A stretch of DNA of 64,000 nucleotides from Nitratireductor alexandrii (GTDB lineage Bacteria; Pseudomonadota; Alphaproteobacteria; Rhizobiales; Rhizobiaceae), in contig NZ_RBVY01000002.1 in NCBI RefSeq assembly GCF_004000215.1, forward strand, positions 434,001-498,000. The letters run 5' to 3'. The notes beneath the pieces were generated by a model that saw only the letters and a list, made by a program, of their open reading frames with translations, searched no databases and was not told the DNA's origin. Made by a program: the position numbers and the translations under genes. Each line of letters begins with the position of its first letter. Position 1 is the stretch's first letter. Below are positions 8,782 to 16,715 of the stretch, one piece after another.

Positions 8782-9207
8782 ATGCGCAAAACCGCTCGTG
8801 TCTTGATGTCCCGGTGCCTGATTGTCGCGGCCGCCATCGGGCTGGCGGTAGGCTCTGCCTCGGCTGAACGAATCACCAACCCGGTCGCCGAATTCACCGG
8901 CATCGACAAGATCACCGGCCGCATCATCACCTTCGACGTCTATGTCGACGAGACGGTCCAGTTCGGCGCGCTGCAGGTGACTCCGCGCGTGTGTTATTCC
9001 AGCCCCGACACCGAGGAGGCGAAGACCGATTCCTTCGTCGAGGTCGACGAGATCACGCTCGACCGCAAGATCCGCCGCATCTTCACCGGCTGGATGTTCG
9101 CCGAAAGCCCGGGCCTCAACGCGGTCGAGCACGCCGTCTATGACGTGTGGCTGAAATCGTGCAAGCAGGACTCCAAGGTGCCCGCGCCCGAAGCGCGCGC
9201 CGACTGA
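8782..9207 (+). CDS. DUF2155-domain periplasmic protein
   Basis: A 141-residue secreted protein. I start it at the ATG at 8782, nine bases after AGGA, rather than the in-frame TTG at 8773 which would precede its own ribosome binding site poorly. The signal peptide covers about residues 1-29 (ending ASAE). The mature part is DUF2155: FTGIDKITGRIITFDVYVDET, LQVTPRVCYSSP and the closing FAESPGLNAVEHAVYDVWLKSC. DUF2155 proteins of alphaproteobacteria have no settled function. It converges with aat across 19 bases. Confidence 0.9.
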   Translation: MRKTARVLMSRCLIVAAAIGLAVGSASAERITNPVAEFTGIDKITGRIITFDVYVDETVQFGALQVTPRVCYSSPDTEEAKTDSFVEVDEITLDRKIRRIFTGWMFAESPGLNAVEHAVYDVWLKSCKQDSKVPAPEARAD

Positions 9208-9226
9208 CTTTTCGCGCGTAGGGAGC

Positions 9227-9844
9227 CTACGGATAAAACACCGCGTGACCGGTGGTGGCCTCGGCAAGCAGGCTTTCATAGCGCCGTCGCGGCATGTCGA
9301 CGGCGCCGAAGCGCTTGAGATGCGCCGTGGTGAACTGCGTGTCCAAAAGCACGAACCCGCGCGCGCGCAAGCGCTCGACCAGGTGGACGAGACAGACCTT
9401 GGAGGCGTCGCGCTCGCGCGAAAACATGCTCTCGCCGAAAAAGGCGCGCCCGAGCGTCACCCCGTAAAGACCGCCCACCAGGCGCCCGTCCCGCCAGGCC
9501 TCGACGGTGTGGCAATGGCCGCGCGCGAAGAGTTCGCGATAGGCTGTGCGGATCGGCGCGTTGATCCAGGTGCTCATGCGCCCCGAGCGGGCTTCCGCGC
9601 ATCCGTCCAAAACGGCGTCGAAATCGCGGTCGAAAAGGATCTCGAACGGGGCCTGGCGCACGGTCTTGCGCAGGCTCTTGGGGATGTGGAAGCCGTCGAG
9701 CGGAATGATGCCGCGCGTTTCCGGACGGACCCAGAACACTTCCGGGTCGTCGGCGCTCTCGCCCATGGGAAACACACCGTTGGCATAGGCCTTGAGCAAC
9801 AAGTCCGGCGGTATGCGGTCTCCTGGCGCGAACGGCCTCGTCAT
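9227..9844 (-). CDS. aat: Leucyl/phenylalanyl-tRNA--protein transferase
   Basis: A 205-residue Aat enzyme, which adds Leu or Phe from aminoacyl-tRNA to proteins with N-terminal Arg or Lys and so marks them for ClpS/ClpAP degradation. Family hallmarks: [15 protein letters not shown] near the N-terminus, [28 protein letters not shown]...[21 protein letters not shown] and the closing LLDTQF. It lies 14 bases after accC and is probably in one transcription unit with accB-accC. Confidence 0.96.
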   Translation of the reverse strand: MTRPFAPGDRIPPDLLLKAYANGVFPMGESADDPEVFWVRPETRGIIPLDGFHIPKSLRKTVRQAPFEILFDRDFDAVLDGCAEARSGRMSTWINAPIRTAYRELFARGHCHTVEAWRDGRLVGGLYGVTLGRAFFGESMFSRERDASKVCLVHLVERLRARGFVLLDTQFTTAHLKRFGAVDMPRRRYESLLAEATTGHAVFYP

Positions 9845-9858
9845 GTCACGCGGTCAAC

Positions 9859-11202
9859 TCAGTCCTTCGCTGCGAGATAGTTCTCCAGCCAGTGAATGTC
9901 GTAGTCGCCATTGGCGATGTCGATATTGCCGACGAGGTCGCGAAACAGCGGCAGCGTGGTGTTGATCCCGTCGACCACGAACTCGTCCAGCGCCCGCCGC
10001 AGCCGCATCATGCATTCGACCCGGTTGCGCCCGTGCACGATCAGCTTGCCGATCAGGCTGTCGTAGTAGGGGGGGATCTTGTAGCCGGAATACACGCCAG
10101 AATCGACGCGTATGCCGAGGCCGCCGGGCGTGTGGAAATGCGTGATCGTGCCGGGCGAGGGCACGAAAGTGCGCGGGTCCTCCGCGTTGATGCGGCATTC
10201 GATGGCGTGGCCCTCGAAGCGCACATCGTCCTGGGTGAACGAAAGCCCGGCGCCCGACGCCACCCGGATCTGCTCGTGCACCAGATCGATGCCGGTGATC
10301 GCCTCGGTCACCGGGTGCTCCACCTGCAGGCGGGTGTTCATCTCGATGAAATAGAAATTGCCGTCCTCGTAGAGGAATTCGATCGTGCCGGCGCCCGAAT
10401 AGCCGAGATCGGCCACCGCGCGCGCGCAGATCTCGCCGATGCGGGCGCGTTCCTCGTCGTTGAGGGCGGGCGAATTGGCTTCTTCCCAGACCTTCTGGTG
10501 GCGCCGCTGCAGCGAGCAGTCGCGTTCGCCCAGATGCACACTGCCGCCACGGCCGTCGCCGACCACCTGGATTTCGATATGGCGCGGTTTTTCAAGGTAT
10601 TTTTCGATATAGACCGCATCGTCGCCGAACGCCGCGCCGGCTTCAGAGCGTGCCGTCGCCAGCGCGACCGTCAGGTCGTCCTCGTTGCGAGCGACCTTCA
10701 TGCCGCGTCCGCCGCCGCCGGCTGACGCCTTGATGATGACGGGATAGCCGATCTCGGCGGCGATGCGCCGGGCCGTGTCCTCGTCGCTGACGGCGCCCTC
10801 GGAGCCCGGAACCACCGGAATGCCGAGCCGCTTGGCCGTGCGTTTGGCTTCGATCTTATCGCCCATCACCCGGATATGATCGCCGGACGGGCCGATGAAC
10901 GTGATGTTGTGCGCGGCCAGGATGTCGGCGAATTTGGCGTTTTCAGACAAAAAACCGTAGCCGGGGTGGATCGCGTCAGCGCCGGTGATTTCGCAGGCCG
11001 CCACGATCTGGTGGATGTTGAGATAGCTGTCGCGCGACGGCGGTGGCCCCACGCACACGCTCTCGTCGGCAAGCTTGACGTGCATGGCGTCGGCGTCGGC
11101 GGTCGAGTGGACCGCGACCGTCTTGATACCGAGTTCCTTGGCCGCGCGCAGGACGCGCAGGGCGATCTCGCCGCGATTGGCGATGAGGATTTTGTGAAAC
11201 AT
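9859..11202 (-). CDS. accC: Acetyl-CoA carboxylase, biotin carboxylase subunit
   Basis: A 447-residue biotin carboxylase, normal length. It carboxylates the biotin on AccB using ATP and bicarbonate, the first half-reaction of fatty acid synthesis. I start at [14 protein letters not shown] (ATG at 11202), the family's usual start; upstream in-frame codons overlap accB. The ATP-grasp glycine-rich loop [25 protein letters not shown], and [16 protein letters not shown] are all present. accB ends eight bases upstream. Confidence 0.97.
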   Translation of the reverse strand: MFHKILIANRGEIALRVLRAAKELGIKTVAVHSTADADAMHVKLADESVCVGPPPSRDSYLNIHQIVAACEITGADAIHPGYGFLSENAKFADILAAHNITFIGPSGDHIRVMGDKIEAKRTAKRLGIPVVPGSEGAVSDEDTARRIAAEIGYPVIIKASAGGGGRGMKVARNEDDLTVALATARSEAGAAFGDDAVYIEKYLEKPRHIEIQVVGDGRGGSVHLGERDCSLQRRHQKVWEEANSPALNDEERARIGEICARAVADLGYSGAGTIEFLYEDGNFYFIEMNTRLQVEHPVTEAITGIDLVHEQIRVASGAGLSFTQDDVRFEGHAIECRINAEDPRTFVPSPGTITHFHTPGGLGIRVDSGVYSGYKIPPYYDSLIGKLIVHGRNRVECMMRLRRALDEFVVDGINTTLPLFRDLVGNIDIANGDYDIHWLENYLAAKD

Positions 11203-11209
11203 CGCCGCC

Positions 11210-11677
11210 TTACTCGACCACGACCAGAGGTTCGCCGAATTCGACCGGTTGTGCATCCTCGAACAGGATCGCCTTCACGGTGCCGGCGCGGGGCGAGGGG
11301 ATCTGGTTCATTGTCTTCATCGCCTCGATGATCAACAGCGTCTGGCCCTCGCTCACTTTCTGGCCGATCTCGATGAACGGCTTGGCGCCCGGCGCGGCCG
11401 CGGCATAGGCGGTGCCGACCATCGGCGAGGTGACGGCGTTGTGCGCGCTTGCGGCGGGCTCCGCTGCCGCAGCCGGAACTGGGGCCGCTGGCGGGGCCGG
11501 CGCCGGGACCGGTGCGGCCGGCATCGCCGCCGTCACCTGGGCGGGCGCGCTCTGGCGCGAGACCCGGATGCGCAAATCGTCCTGCTCGACCTCGATCTCC
11601 GAAAGATTGGTGTCGTTGAGAATCTCGGCCAGGTCTCGGATGAGTTGTTGATCCACAACGGGTTTCTTTGTCGACAT
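11210..11677 (-). CDS. accB: Acetyl-CoA carboxylase biotin carboxyl carrier protein
   Basis: A 155-residue BCCP. The N-terminal ~40 residues, an Ala/Pro-rich linker (43-80) and the C-terminal biotinyl domain are in order. The biotin attachment site is Lys121 in [10 protein letters not shown] chose MSTKKP (ATG at 11677), preceded by GAGGAAA; an earlier in-frame ATG at 11704 has no ribosome binding site and begins right after aroQ. It sits between aroQ and accC, a standard rhizobial arrangement. Confidence 0.96.
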   Translation of the reverse strand: MSTKKPVVDQQLIRDLAEILNDTNLSEIEVEQDDLRIRVSRQSAPAQVTAAMPAAPVPAPAPPAAPVPAAAAEPAASAHNAVTSPMVGTAYAAAAPGAKPFIEIGQKVSEGQTLLIIEAMKTMNQIPSPRAGTVKAILFEDAQPVEFGEPLVVVE

Positions 11678-11708
11678 TGGAGCTTTTTTCCTCGTGGTGG
11701 CCATGCGG

Positions 11709-12143
11709 TCAAACGCGTGCGGCAAGCGCTTGCAGGGCGAGCGTATAGACAACGGGTCCGAAACCGCAAATGACGCCCGCCGCGACCGGCGAGACATAAG
11801 ATGTATGCCGGAAGCTTTCGCGTGCGTGGATGTTGGACAGGTGAACTTCGGCGACCGGCAGACCGACCGCGCGGATCGCATCGTGGATTGCGATCGAGGT
11901 GTGCGAATAGGCGCCCGGATTGATGACGATCGCGGCCGCCTTGTCGCCCGCCTCCTGTATCCAGTCGATGAGCTCGCCCTCGTGGTTGGATTGCCGGAAC
12001 TCGATCGTCAAACCCAGCTTGGTACCGGTCTCGCGACAGTCCGCCTCGATGTCGGCAAGCGACTTGCCTCCATAGATGGAGGGCTCGCGCTTGCCCAGCA
12101 TGTTCAGGTTCGGGCCGTTCAGGATATAGACGGTTCGCGACAT
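11709..12143 (-). CDS. aroQ: Type II 3-dehydroquinate dehydratase
   Basis: A 144-residue AroQ, catalysing 3-dehydroquinate to 3-dehydroshikimate in the shikimate pathway. Motifs: [19 protein letters not shown] at the start with the flexible-loop Arg/Tyr, NPGAYSHTS, and [14 protein letters not shown]. The length matches the dodecameric type II family. It is the first gene of the aroQ-accB-accC(-aat) unit. Confidence 0.96.
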   Translation of the reverse strand: MSRTVYILNGPNLNMLGKREPSIYGGKSLADIEADCRETGTKLGLTIEFRQSNHEGELIDWIQEAGDKAAAIVINPGAYSHTSIAIHDAIRAVGLPVAEVHLSNIHARESFRHTSYVSPVAAGVICGFGPVVYTLALQALAARV

Positions 12144-12250
12144 CTCGACCTCGTGGCGCGCAACGATCCCGCCGGCGCCGGACTTTGGAGCCTTTCACGG
12201 TTCGCTCCAACCATGCAAGGCTCTATAGTTGCCATAATCGCGAGAGGAAA

Positions 12251-12272
12251 GAGCGCAAGTGGGAACTTGCGC
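12251..12272 (-). terminator. Hairpin downstream of the dsbA-like gene
   Basis: AGCGCAAGT pairs perfectly with ACTTGCGCT over nine bases around a four-base loop. On the minus strand it follows the DsbA-family stop by about 40 bases and is trailed by CTTTCCTCTC, so the T-tract is weak. It may end the M48-DsbA transcript. Confidence 0.45.
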
Positions 12273-12312
12273 TGTCCACAATAGCCGGACGTGTTTTGCC
12301 CGTCCCGTCTCG

Positions 12313-13131
12313 TCAGCAGGTCGCTGTTTCTTCGCAGGCGCGCAGCGCCTCGATCTTTTCAGCCAGAACCTGACGCCCAAGCGCGCCGAAAACCACCTCC
12401 TCGCCGACCACGTAGGACGGGGTGCCGGTAATCTGCAGCTTGTTGGCCAGATCGTAGGTTCGGGCGAAGGCCTCGACGATGGCCGGGTTTTCCATTTCCT
12501 CGCGCAGCTTCGCCTCGTCGGCGCCGAGCTCCAGCGCTGTGCTGATGGCGCGCTCCTCGGTCGCGCGCGCCGCGTCGCCAAGCAGCTTGGTGTGGAATTC
12601 GGCGTATTTTTCCGGCATCAGCGCGCGGAAGGCCATCGAAACGACGTGGGCGCGCTGCGAATCCGGACCGAGGATCGGAAATTCCTTCAGCACGAAGCGG
12701 ATTTCGGGATCGTCCGCCGCCAGCGCTTCCATATCGGCCATGGCGCGTTTGCAGTAGCCGCAATTGTAGTCGAAAAACTCGACCAGCGTGTATTTGCCGG
12801 CCGGATTGCCGTAAACGCCGTCATAGGCCGAATTGAAGATCTCGTCCGACATCGAGGTGATGATTTCGCCCTGGGCGAGGCGCTGCTCTTCCTGCTGCTT
12901 GGTTTCCAGAGCTTGCTGGACTTCCAACAGCAATTCGGGATTCTCCAGCAGATAGCTGCGGATGATCGCCTCGACCTCGGTCCGGTCGAGCGTGCCGGCG
13001 GCCTGAACGACCGCTGGCTCCTGCTGGCTGGCGGCTGCGGGGGCGACGGGGCGGCCCGACAGGTAGCCGGCGACCAGCATCATCGCCGAGGCCGCGATGC
13101 CCACCAGGCCGATTGCGAAAATTTTCTTCAT
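12313..13131 (-). CDS. DsbA-family thiol:disulfide oxidoreductase
   Basis: A 272-residue periplasmic or membrane-anchored DsbA-like protein. An N-terminal hydrophobic segment (residues 4-25) is followed by an Ala/Gln linker, a helical region (50-100) and the thioredoxin fold with active site CGYC at 124-127 and cis-Pro loop TGTPSYV near 240. This resembles Com1/BdbD-type proteins that oxidise or isomerise disulfides. I start at MKKIF (13131); a longer start at 13152 is possible. The M48 protease gene ends 28 bases upstream, so the two are probably co-transcribed. Confidence 0.88.
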   Translation of the reverse strand: MKKIFAIGLVGIAASAMMLVAGYLSGRPVAPAAASQQEPAVVQAAGTLDRTEVEAIIRSYLLENPELLLEVQQALETKQQEEQRLAQGEIITSMSDEIFNSAYDGVYGNPAGKYTLVEFFDYNCGYCKRAMADMEALAADDPEIRFVLKEFPILGPDSQRAHVVSMAFRALMPEKYAEFHTKLLGDAARATEERAISTALELGADEAKLREEMENPAIVEAFARTYDLANKLQITGTPSYVVGEEVVFGALGRQVLAEKIEALRACEETATC

Positions 13132-13159
13132 GTCCACTGATCCCGATGACATACGCCGG

Positions 13160-14554
13160 CTATTTTCGACCGGGCGGCTTTGCGTTGATGATGTCCTGCG
13201 CCCGCACCCAGGCCGGGCTGCCCCGCTTCAGCTTTTGCTGGGCGCGCGCGGCAAAGATGCGCGCCTGGTCGTAAGAGCCCGCATAATAGTGCATTTCAGC
13301 CGAAGCGAGTTCGGCCTCTCCGATATTGCCGAGCCGGCCCTGCGCCTGGCCAAGCAGCATGTAGCCATCCGGATTCTCGCGGTCGCGATCGAGCGCCTGA
13401 CTGATCTGACGCACTGCCTCGCGGGTCGATTTCTCGTCGCCGGCCGCGAGCAGGGCCCGGCCGTAGCTGATCTGGATGATCGACGATTTGGAACCGTCCA
13501 GCTTGCGGGCGCGCGCATAGGCCTTGGCCGCGGGGCCCGGCTGGTTGGCCCGGATCAGGACGTCGCCACGCAATTCGTGGAAATAGGCATTGTTCGGCTG
13601 CTTGGCGATCAACGCGTCGACCTTGGCAAGCGCGTCGCGCGGCCGCCCGCGCAGATGCGTGTTGATCGCGTCGCCGTAAAGCGCGCCCAGGCTGCGCGGA
13701 TTGGCGCGGAACAGCCGTGCGGTGGCCGCCGGGCCACTGGTGTGGGCGGCGATCTTGGCGCGCATCAAATCGTGCCGCAATTGCAGCGAGGCGGGGTCCT
13801 GCTTGTTGAAATGCGGGCTTTTCTCCGCAAGCGTCTTCAAATTGGCGATCCGCTCGCGCGGCATCGGATGACTGATCTGGTAGGGGTCGACGCGTGACCC
13901 CGTCAAGGCCAGCGCGCTGGCGAAGCGTTCGAAAGTCTTCAGCATGCCGCGCGCCGACTGGCCGGTGCGCTCCAGATAGGTGAGTGCCAGCCGGTCGGCC
14001 GAGCTTTCTTCGGTGCGCTGGTAGCCAAGCAGGCCGCGACGGGCGAGTTCGGCTCCGGCAAGCGCGATGCCGCCGCCGGAGCGGGCGAGCCCGCCATTGT
14101 CGGTGAGCGCGCCGCCGACCGAGGCGCCGATGCCGAGCAGGGTCGACACGACGGCCATCGTGCGTGCGCGGGCGATCTGGGCGCGCAGGCGTTCCTGATG
14201 GCCGCCGGCCAGGTGGCCGGCCTCGTGCGCCAGGACCCCGATGATCTCGTTCGGCGTTTCGGCCGTCATCAGCGCGCCGGTATTGATGAAGATGCGCCGG
14301 CCGGCGACGAAGGCGTTGAAGCCGGCATCGTTGACCAGCACGATGTCGACGCCGGTCTTGCCGAGCCCGGCCGCGCGCAGCACGGGTCGGGCGTAGTCGC
14401 GCACCAGCGCCTCGATTTCGGCATCGCGCACGATCGGGATGCGCTGTTGGGCGCTGGCGAATGGCACGGCGACGAATTGCAGCACGAGCAAAAAGGCCGC
14501 CACGAGGAACGTGGCGCGTGTTCGGCCTGTCATGGGCATCTTGAACTTGGACAT
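13160..14554 (-). CDS. M48 metalloprotease with TPR repeats (BepA-like)
   Basis: A 464-residue exported zinc protease. The signal peptide spans about residues 10-36 (ending ASAQQ). The HEAGH zinc motif is at 110-114 (His110, Glu111, His114), with the third ligand expected in TEESSADRLAL near 180. The second half (about 260-460) carries TPR-like helical repeats. This is the architecture of BepA/YfgC, which guards outer-membrane protein assembly. The start is uncertain: MSKFKM at 14554 gives a good signal peptide, but ribosome binding sites are poor here. Confidence 0.9.
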   Translation of the reverse strand: MSKFKMPMTGRTRATFLVAAFLLVLQFVAVPFASAQQRIPIVRDAEIEALVRDYARPVLRAAGLGKTGVDIVLVNDAGFNAFVAGRRIFINTGALMTAETPNEIIGVLAHEAGHLAGGHQERLRAQIARARTMAVVSTLLGIGASVGGALTDNGGLARSGGGIALAGAELARRGLLGYQRTEESSADRLALTYLERTGQSARGMLKTFERFASALALTGSRVDPYQISHPMPRERIANLKTLAEKSPHFNKQDPASLQLRHDLMRAKIAAHTSGPAATARLFRANPRSLGALYGDAINTHLRGRPRDALAKVDALIAKQPNNAYFHELRGDVLIRANQPGPAAKAYARARKLDGSKSSIIQISYGRALLAAGDEKSTREAVRQISQALDRDRENPDGYMLLGQAQGRLGNIGEAELASAEMHYYAGSYDQARIFAARAQQKLKRGSPAWVRAQDIINAKPPGRK

Positions 14555-14680
14555 TTCGCAAATCACAGGTAGACGACCCGAACTCTGTTGGGAAGGCCAA
14601 GTGGCGGCGTTCATGCATTCGTGATCCCGACGCGGCCGCCTCGGAGATGTCATCGAGCAACAAAAGGCGAGGGTGAAGGC

Positions 14681-15832
14681 ATGACAGTGGCGATATCAAG
14701 GCGCAGCGCCGTCGAGCCGTTCCATGCCATGGATGTGCTGGCGCAAGCCAACCGTTTGAAACAAAACGGCTCTCCGATCATCTCCATGGCAGTCGGCCAG
14801 CCGTCCGATCCCGCCCCTGAAATCGTGCGCCAGGCCGCCGTTGAAGCCGCGCGCGAAGGCCGGATCGCCTATACCGACGCCCTCGGCCTGGCCGGGCTGC
14901 GCGAGGCGATCGCCGTCCATTACCACGACCATTACGGCGTTGCCGTCGCGCCGGGGCGGGTGGTGGTCACGACAGGGTCGTCGGCCGCCTTCAACCTGTC
15001 CTTCCTGGCGATGTTCGACGCCGGCGAGCGCGTGGCGATCACCGCGCCCGGCTACCCGGCCTATCGCAACATCCTCGCCGCCCTGGGGCTCGAGGTGGTG
15101 GAAATTCCGTTGCACGGCGACGGTTATCTGACGGGCGATCTGATCGCCGAAACCCACGCCAGGACGCCGTTCAAGGGCCTGCTTTTCGCCAGTCCCGCCA
15201 ACCCCACCGGCTCAGTGATTCCGGCCGACGAGACCGCGCGCATCGCCGCCGTTGCGCGCGATCGCGGCATCGCGCTGATTTCCGACGAGATCTACCATCG
15301 GCTCGCCTTCGGCGCGCCCGACACGACCGCGCTTTCGGTCGATCCCGATATCGTCGTCATCAACTCGTTCTCGAAATATTACTGCATGACCGGCTGGCGC
15401 ATCGGCTGGATGGTGGTGCCGGACGCGCTGGTGCGGCCGATCGAGCGCATCCAGCAGAGCCTCTACATTTCCGCGCCGGATCTGTCGCAGCGCGCCGCGA
15501 TCCGCGCCTTTGAGGCGACCGAGGACCTGGAAAAGGTCAAGGCGCGCTACGCGGCCAGCCGGGCCATGCTGATGAAGCGGCTGCCGGCACTCGGCCTGCG
15601 CATCGCCGCACCGATGGACGGAGCCTTCTACGCCTATTGCGATGTGTCGGCATGGACCAACGATTCGATGGCGTTTGCCCGGCGCATGATCGCCGAAGCC
15701 CATGTCGCGGCCACGCCCGGGCTCGATTTCGACACGGTGGAGGGCCATCGCACGATGCGGTTTTCCTATGCCGGCGAGACCGAGGCGATGGCCGAGGCGA
15801 TGGACAGGATCGGCCGCTGGCTGGGTGTATAG
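14681..15832 (+). CDS. Class I/II PLP-dependent aminotransferase
   Basis: A 383-residue fold-type I aminotransferase. The PLP Schiff-base lysine is Lys232 in NSFSKYYCMTGWRIGW; SPANPTGSVI and SDEIYHRL are the other cofactor motifs. It is closest in look to the aspartate/aromatic-type group; the amino donor cannot be fixed from motifs. The ATG at 14681 follows GAGGGTGAAGG. It is divergent from the M48 protease and converges with the nucleotidyltransferase gene. Confidence 0.9.
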   Translation: MTVAISRRSAVEPFHAMDVLAQANRLKQNGSPIISMAVGQPSDPAPEIVRQAAVEAAREGRIAYTDALGLAGLREAIAVHYHDHYGVAVAPGRVVVTTGSSAAFNLSFLAMFDAGERVAITAPGYPAYRNILAALGLEVVEIPLHGDGYLTGDLIAETHARTPFKGLLFASPANPTGSVIPADETARIAAVARDRGIALISDEIYHRLAFGAPDTTALSVDPDIVVINSFSKYYCMTGWRIGWMVVPDALVRPIERIQQSLYISAPDLSQRAAIRAFEATEDLEKVKARYAASRAMLMKRLPALGLRIAAPMDGAFYAYCDVSAWTNDSMAFARRMIAEAHVAATPGLDFDTVEGHRTMRFSYAGETEAMAEAMDRIGRWLGV

Positions 15833-15853
15833 GGCAGGGGGACGAAATCCGTC

Positions 15854-16663
15854 TCACGCCCCGGTTGTCGGCATCTCGATGGCGAGCGTGGTCTTGAGAT
15901 GCGCGCGGGTCGCGGCCTCGAACCGCGCCGGCCAGTCGATGCCGCGCGCCGCGGCCAGCTTGCGGGCGCGCGGCAGATAGGCGGCGGCATAGGCGAGGTG
16001 TGCGGCGATCGTGGACGCCTCGTTCGACACCGCCGTCGGCAGGCCGTCCAGAAGCGCCTTCTGCTCGTCCGTGATCAGCCTGTTGAGATGAAGCGCGCCA
16101 CCCCTGTGGGGGGCGCCGGTTTCCTCGATCAACAGGTCGATCAGCAAGTTGCGCAGATGGAACAGGCCCGTCACCGCGTTGAGATATTCCTTCCGACCGA
16201 CCGCAAGCGGAAGCAGGCCCAGGATGCGAAGAAACTCTTCGAACTGCCAAAGCAGGCGCCGCGCGTCGGTGCGGGTGGTCGCGCTGCCCTCGACCAAGGT
16301 CGCGGCGATGCCGTCATCATCGAACAGCATCTTGAGCCCGTCCTTGGCGCGCCCGGCAATGCGCGCCGGGGCAAGGCCATGCACGTCGATCCGCATCCAG
16401 CTTTCGGTGATGGCGTTGATCAGCAGGCTTTCTTGGCCACGCAGCTCGCGCCACAACACGATCTCGCCCGCCGGGCCCAGCGCGGTGCGCCAAGACTCCA
16501 CGAAATCGCCTTGCAGATTGGCCGGCACGGCGGCGAGAAAGTCAATATCGCTGTAAGCGTCTTCGAGACCCGCACCATGGCTGCCGCTCAGAAAGAGGGC
16601 CCTCACACAAGACTGGCCACGCAGCGTTTGCGTCACGGTTTTGGCGAGCGTGTGCGCGTCCAT
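15854..16663 (-). CDS. Nucleotidyltransferase-domain protein
   Basis: A 269-residue protein with an N-terminal minimal nucleotidyltransferase fold: GSHGAGLEDAYSDID at 27-41, with metal-binding Asp39 and Asp41. The C-terminal ~150 residues are helical and resemble aminoglycoside adenylyltransferase-type tails. I cannot say whether it modifies a drug, a protein or a small molecule. It converges with the aminotransferase gene across 21 bases and lies just past the rne terminator. Confidence 0.72.
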   Translation of the reverse strand: MDAHTLAKTVTQTLRGQSCVRALFLSGSHGAGLEDAYSDIDFLAAVPANLQGDFVESWRTALGPAGEIVLWRELRGQESLLINAITESWMRIDVHGLAPARIAGRAKDGLKMLFDDDGIAATLVEGSATTRTDARRLLWQFEEFLRILGLLPLAVGRKEYLNAVTGLFHLRNLLIDLLIEETGAPHRGGALHLNRLITDEQKALLDGLPTAVSNEASTIAAHLAYAAAYLPRARKLAAARGIDWPARFEAATRAHLKTTLAIEMPTTGA

Positions 16664-16677
16664 GGCATCGACCGATC

Positions 16678-16704
16678 AAAAAAACCGGGGCCGAGGCCCC
16701 GGTT
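16678..16704 (-). terminator. rne intrinsic terminator
   Basis: AACCGGGGCC pairs perfectly with GGCCCCGGTT (10 bp, two-base loop). On the minus strand seven T follow directly. It begins 12 bases after the rne stop codon, a textbook terminator position. Confidence 0.85.
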
Positions 16705-16715
16705 CGGTGTTGAGA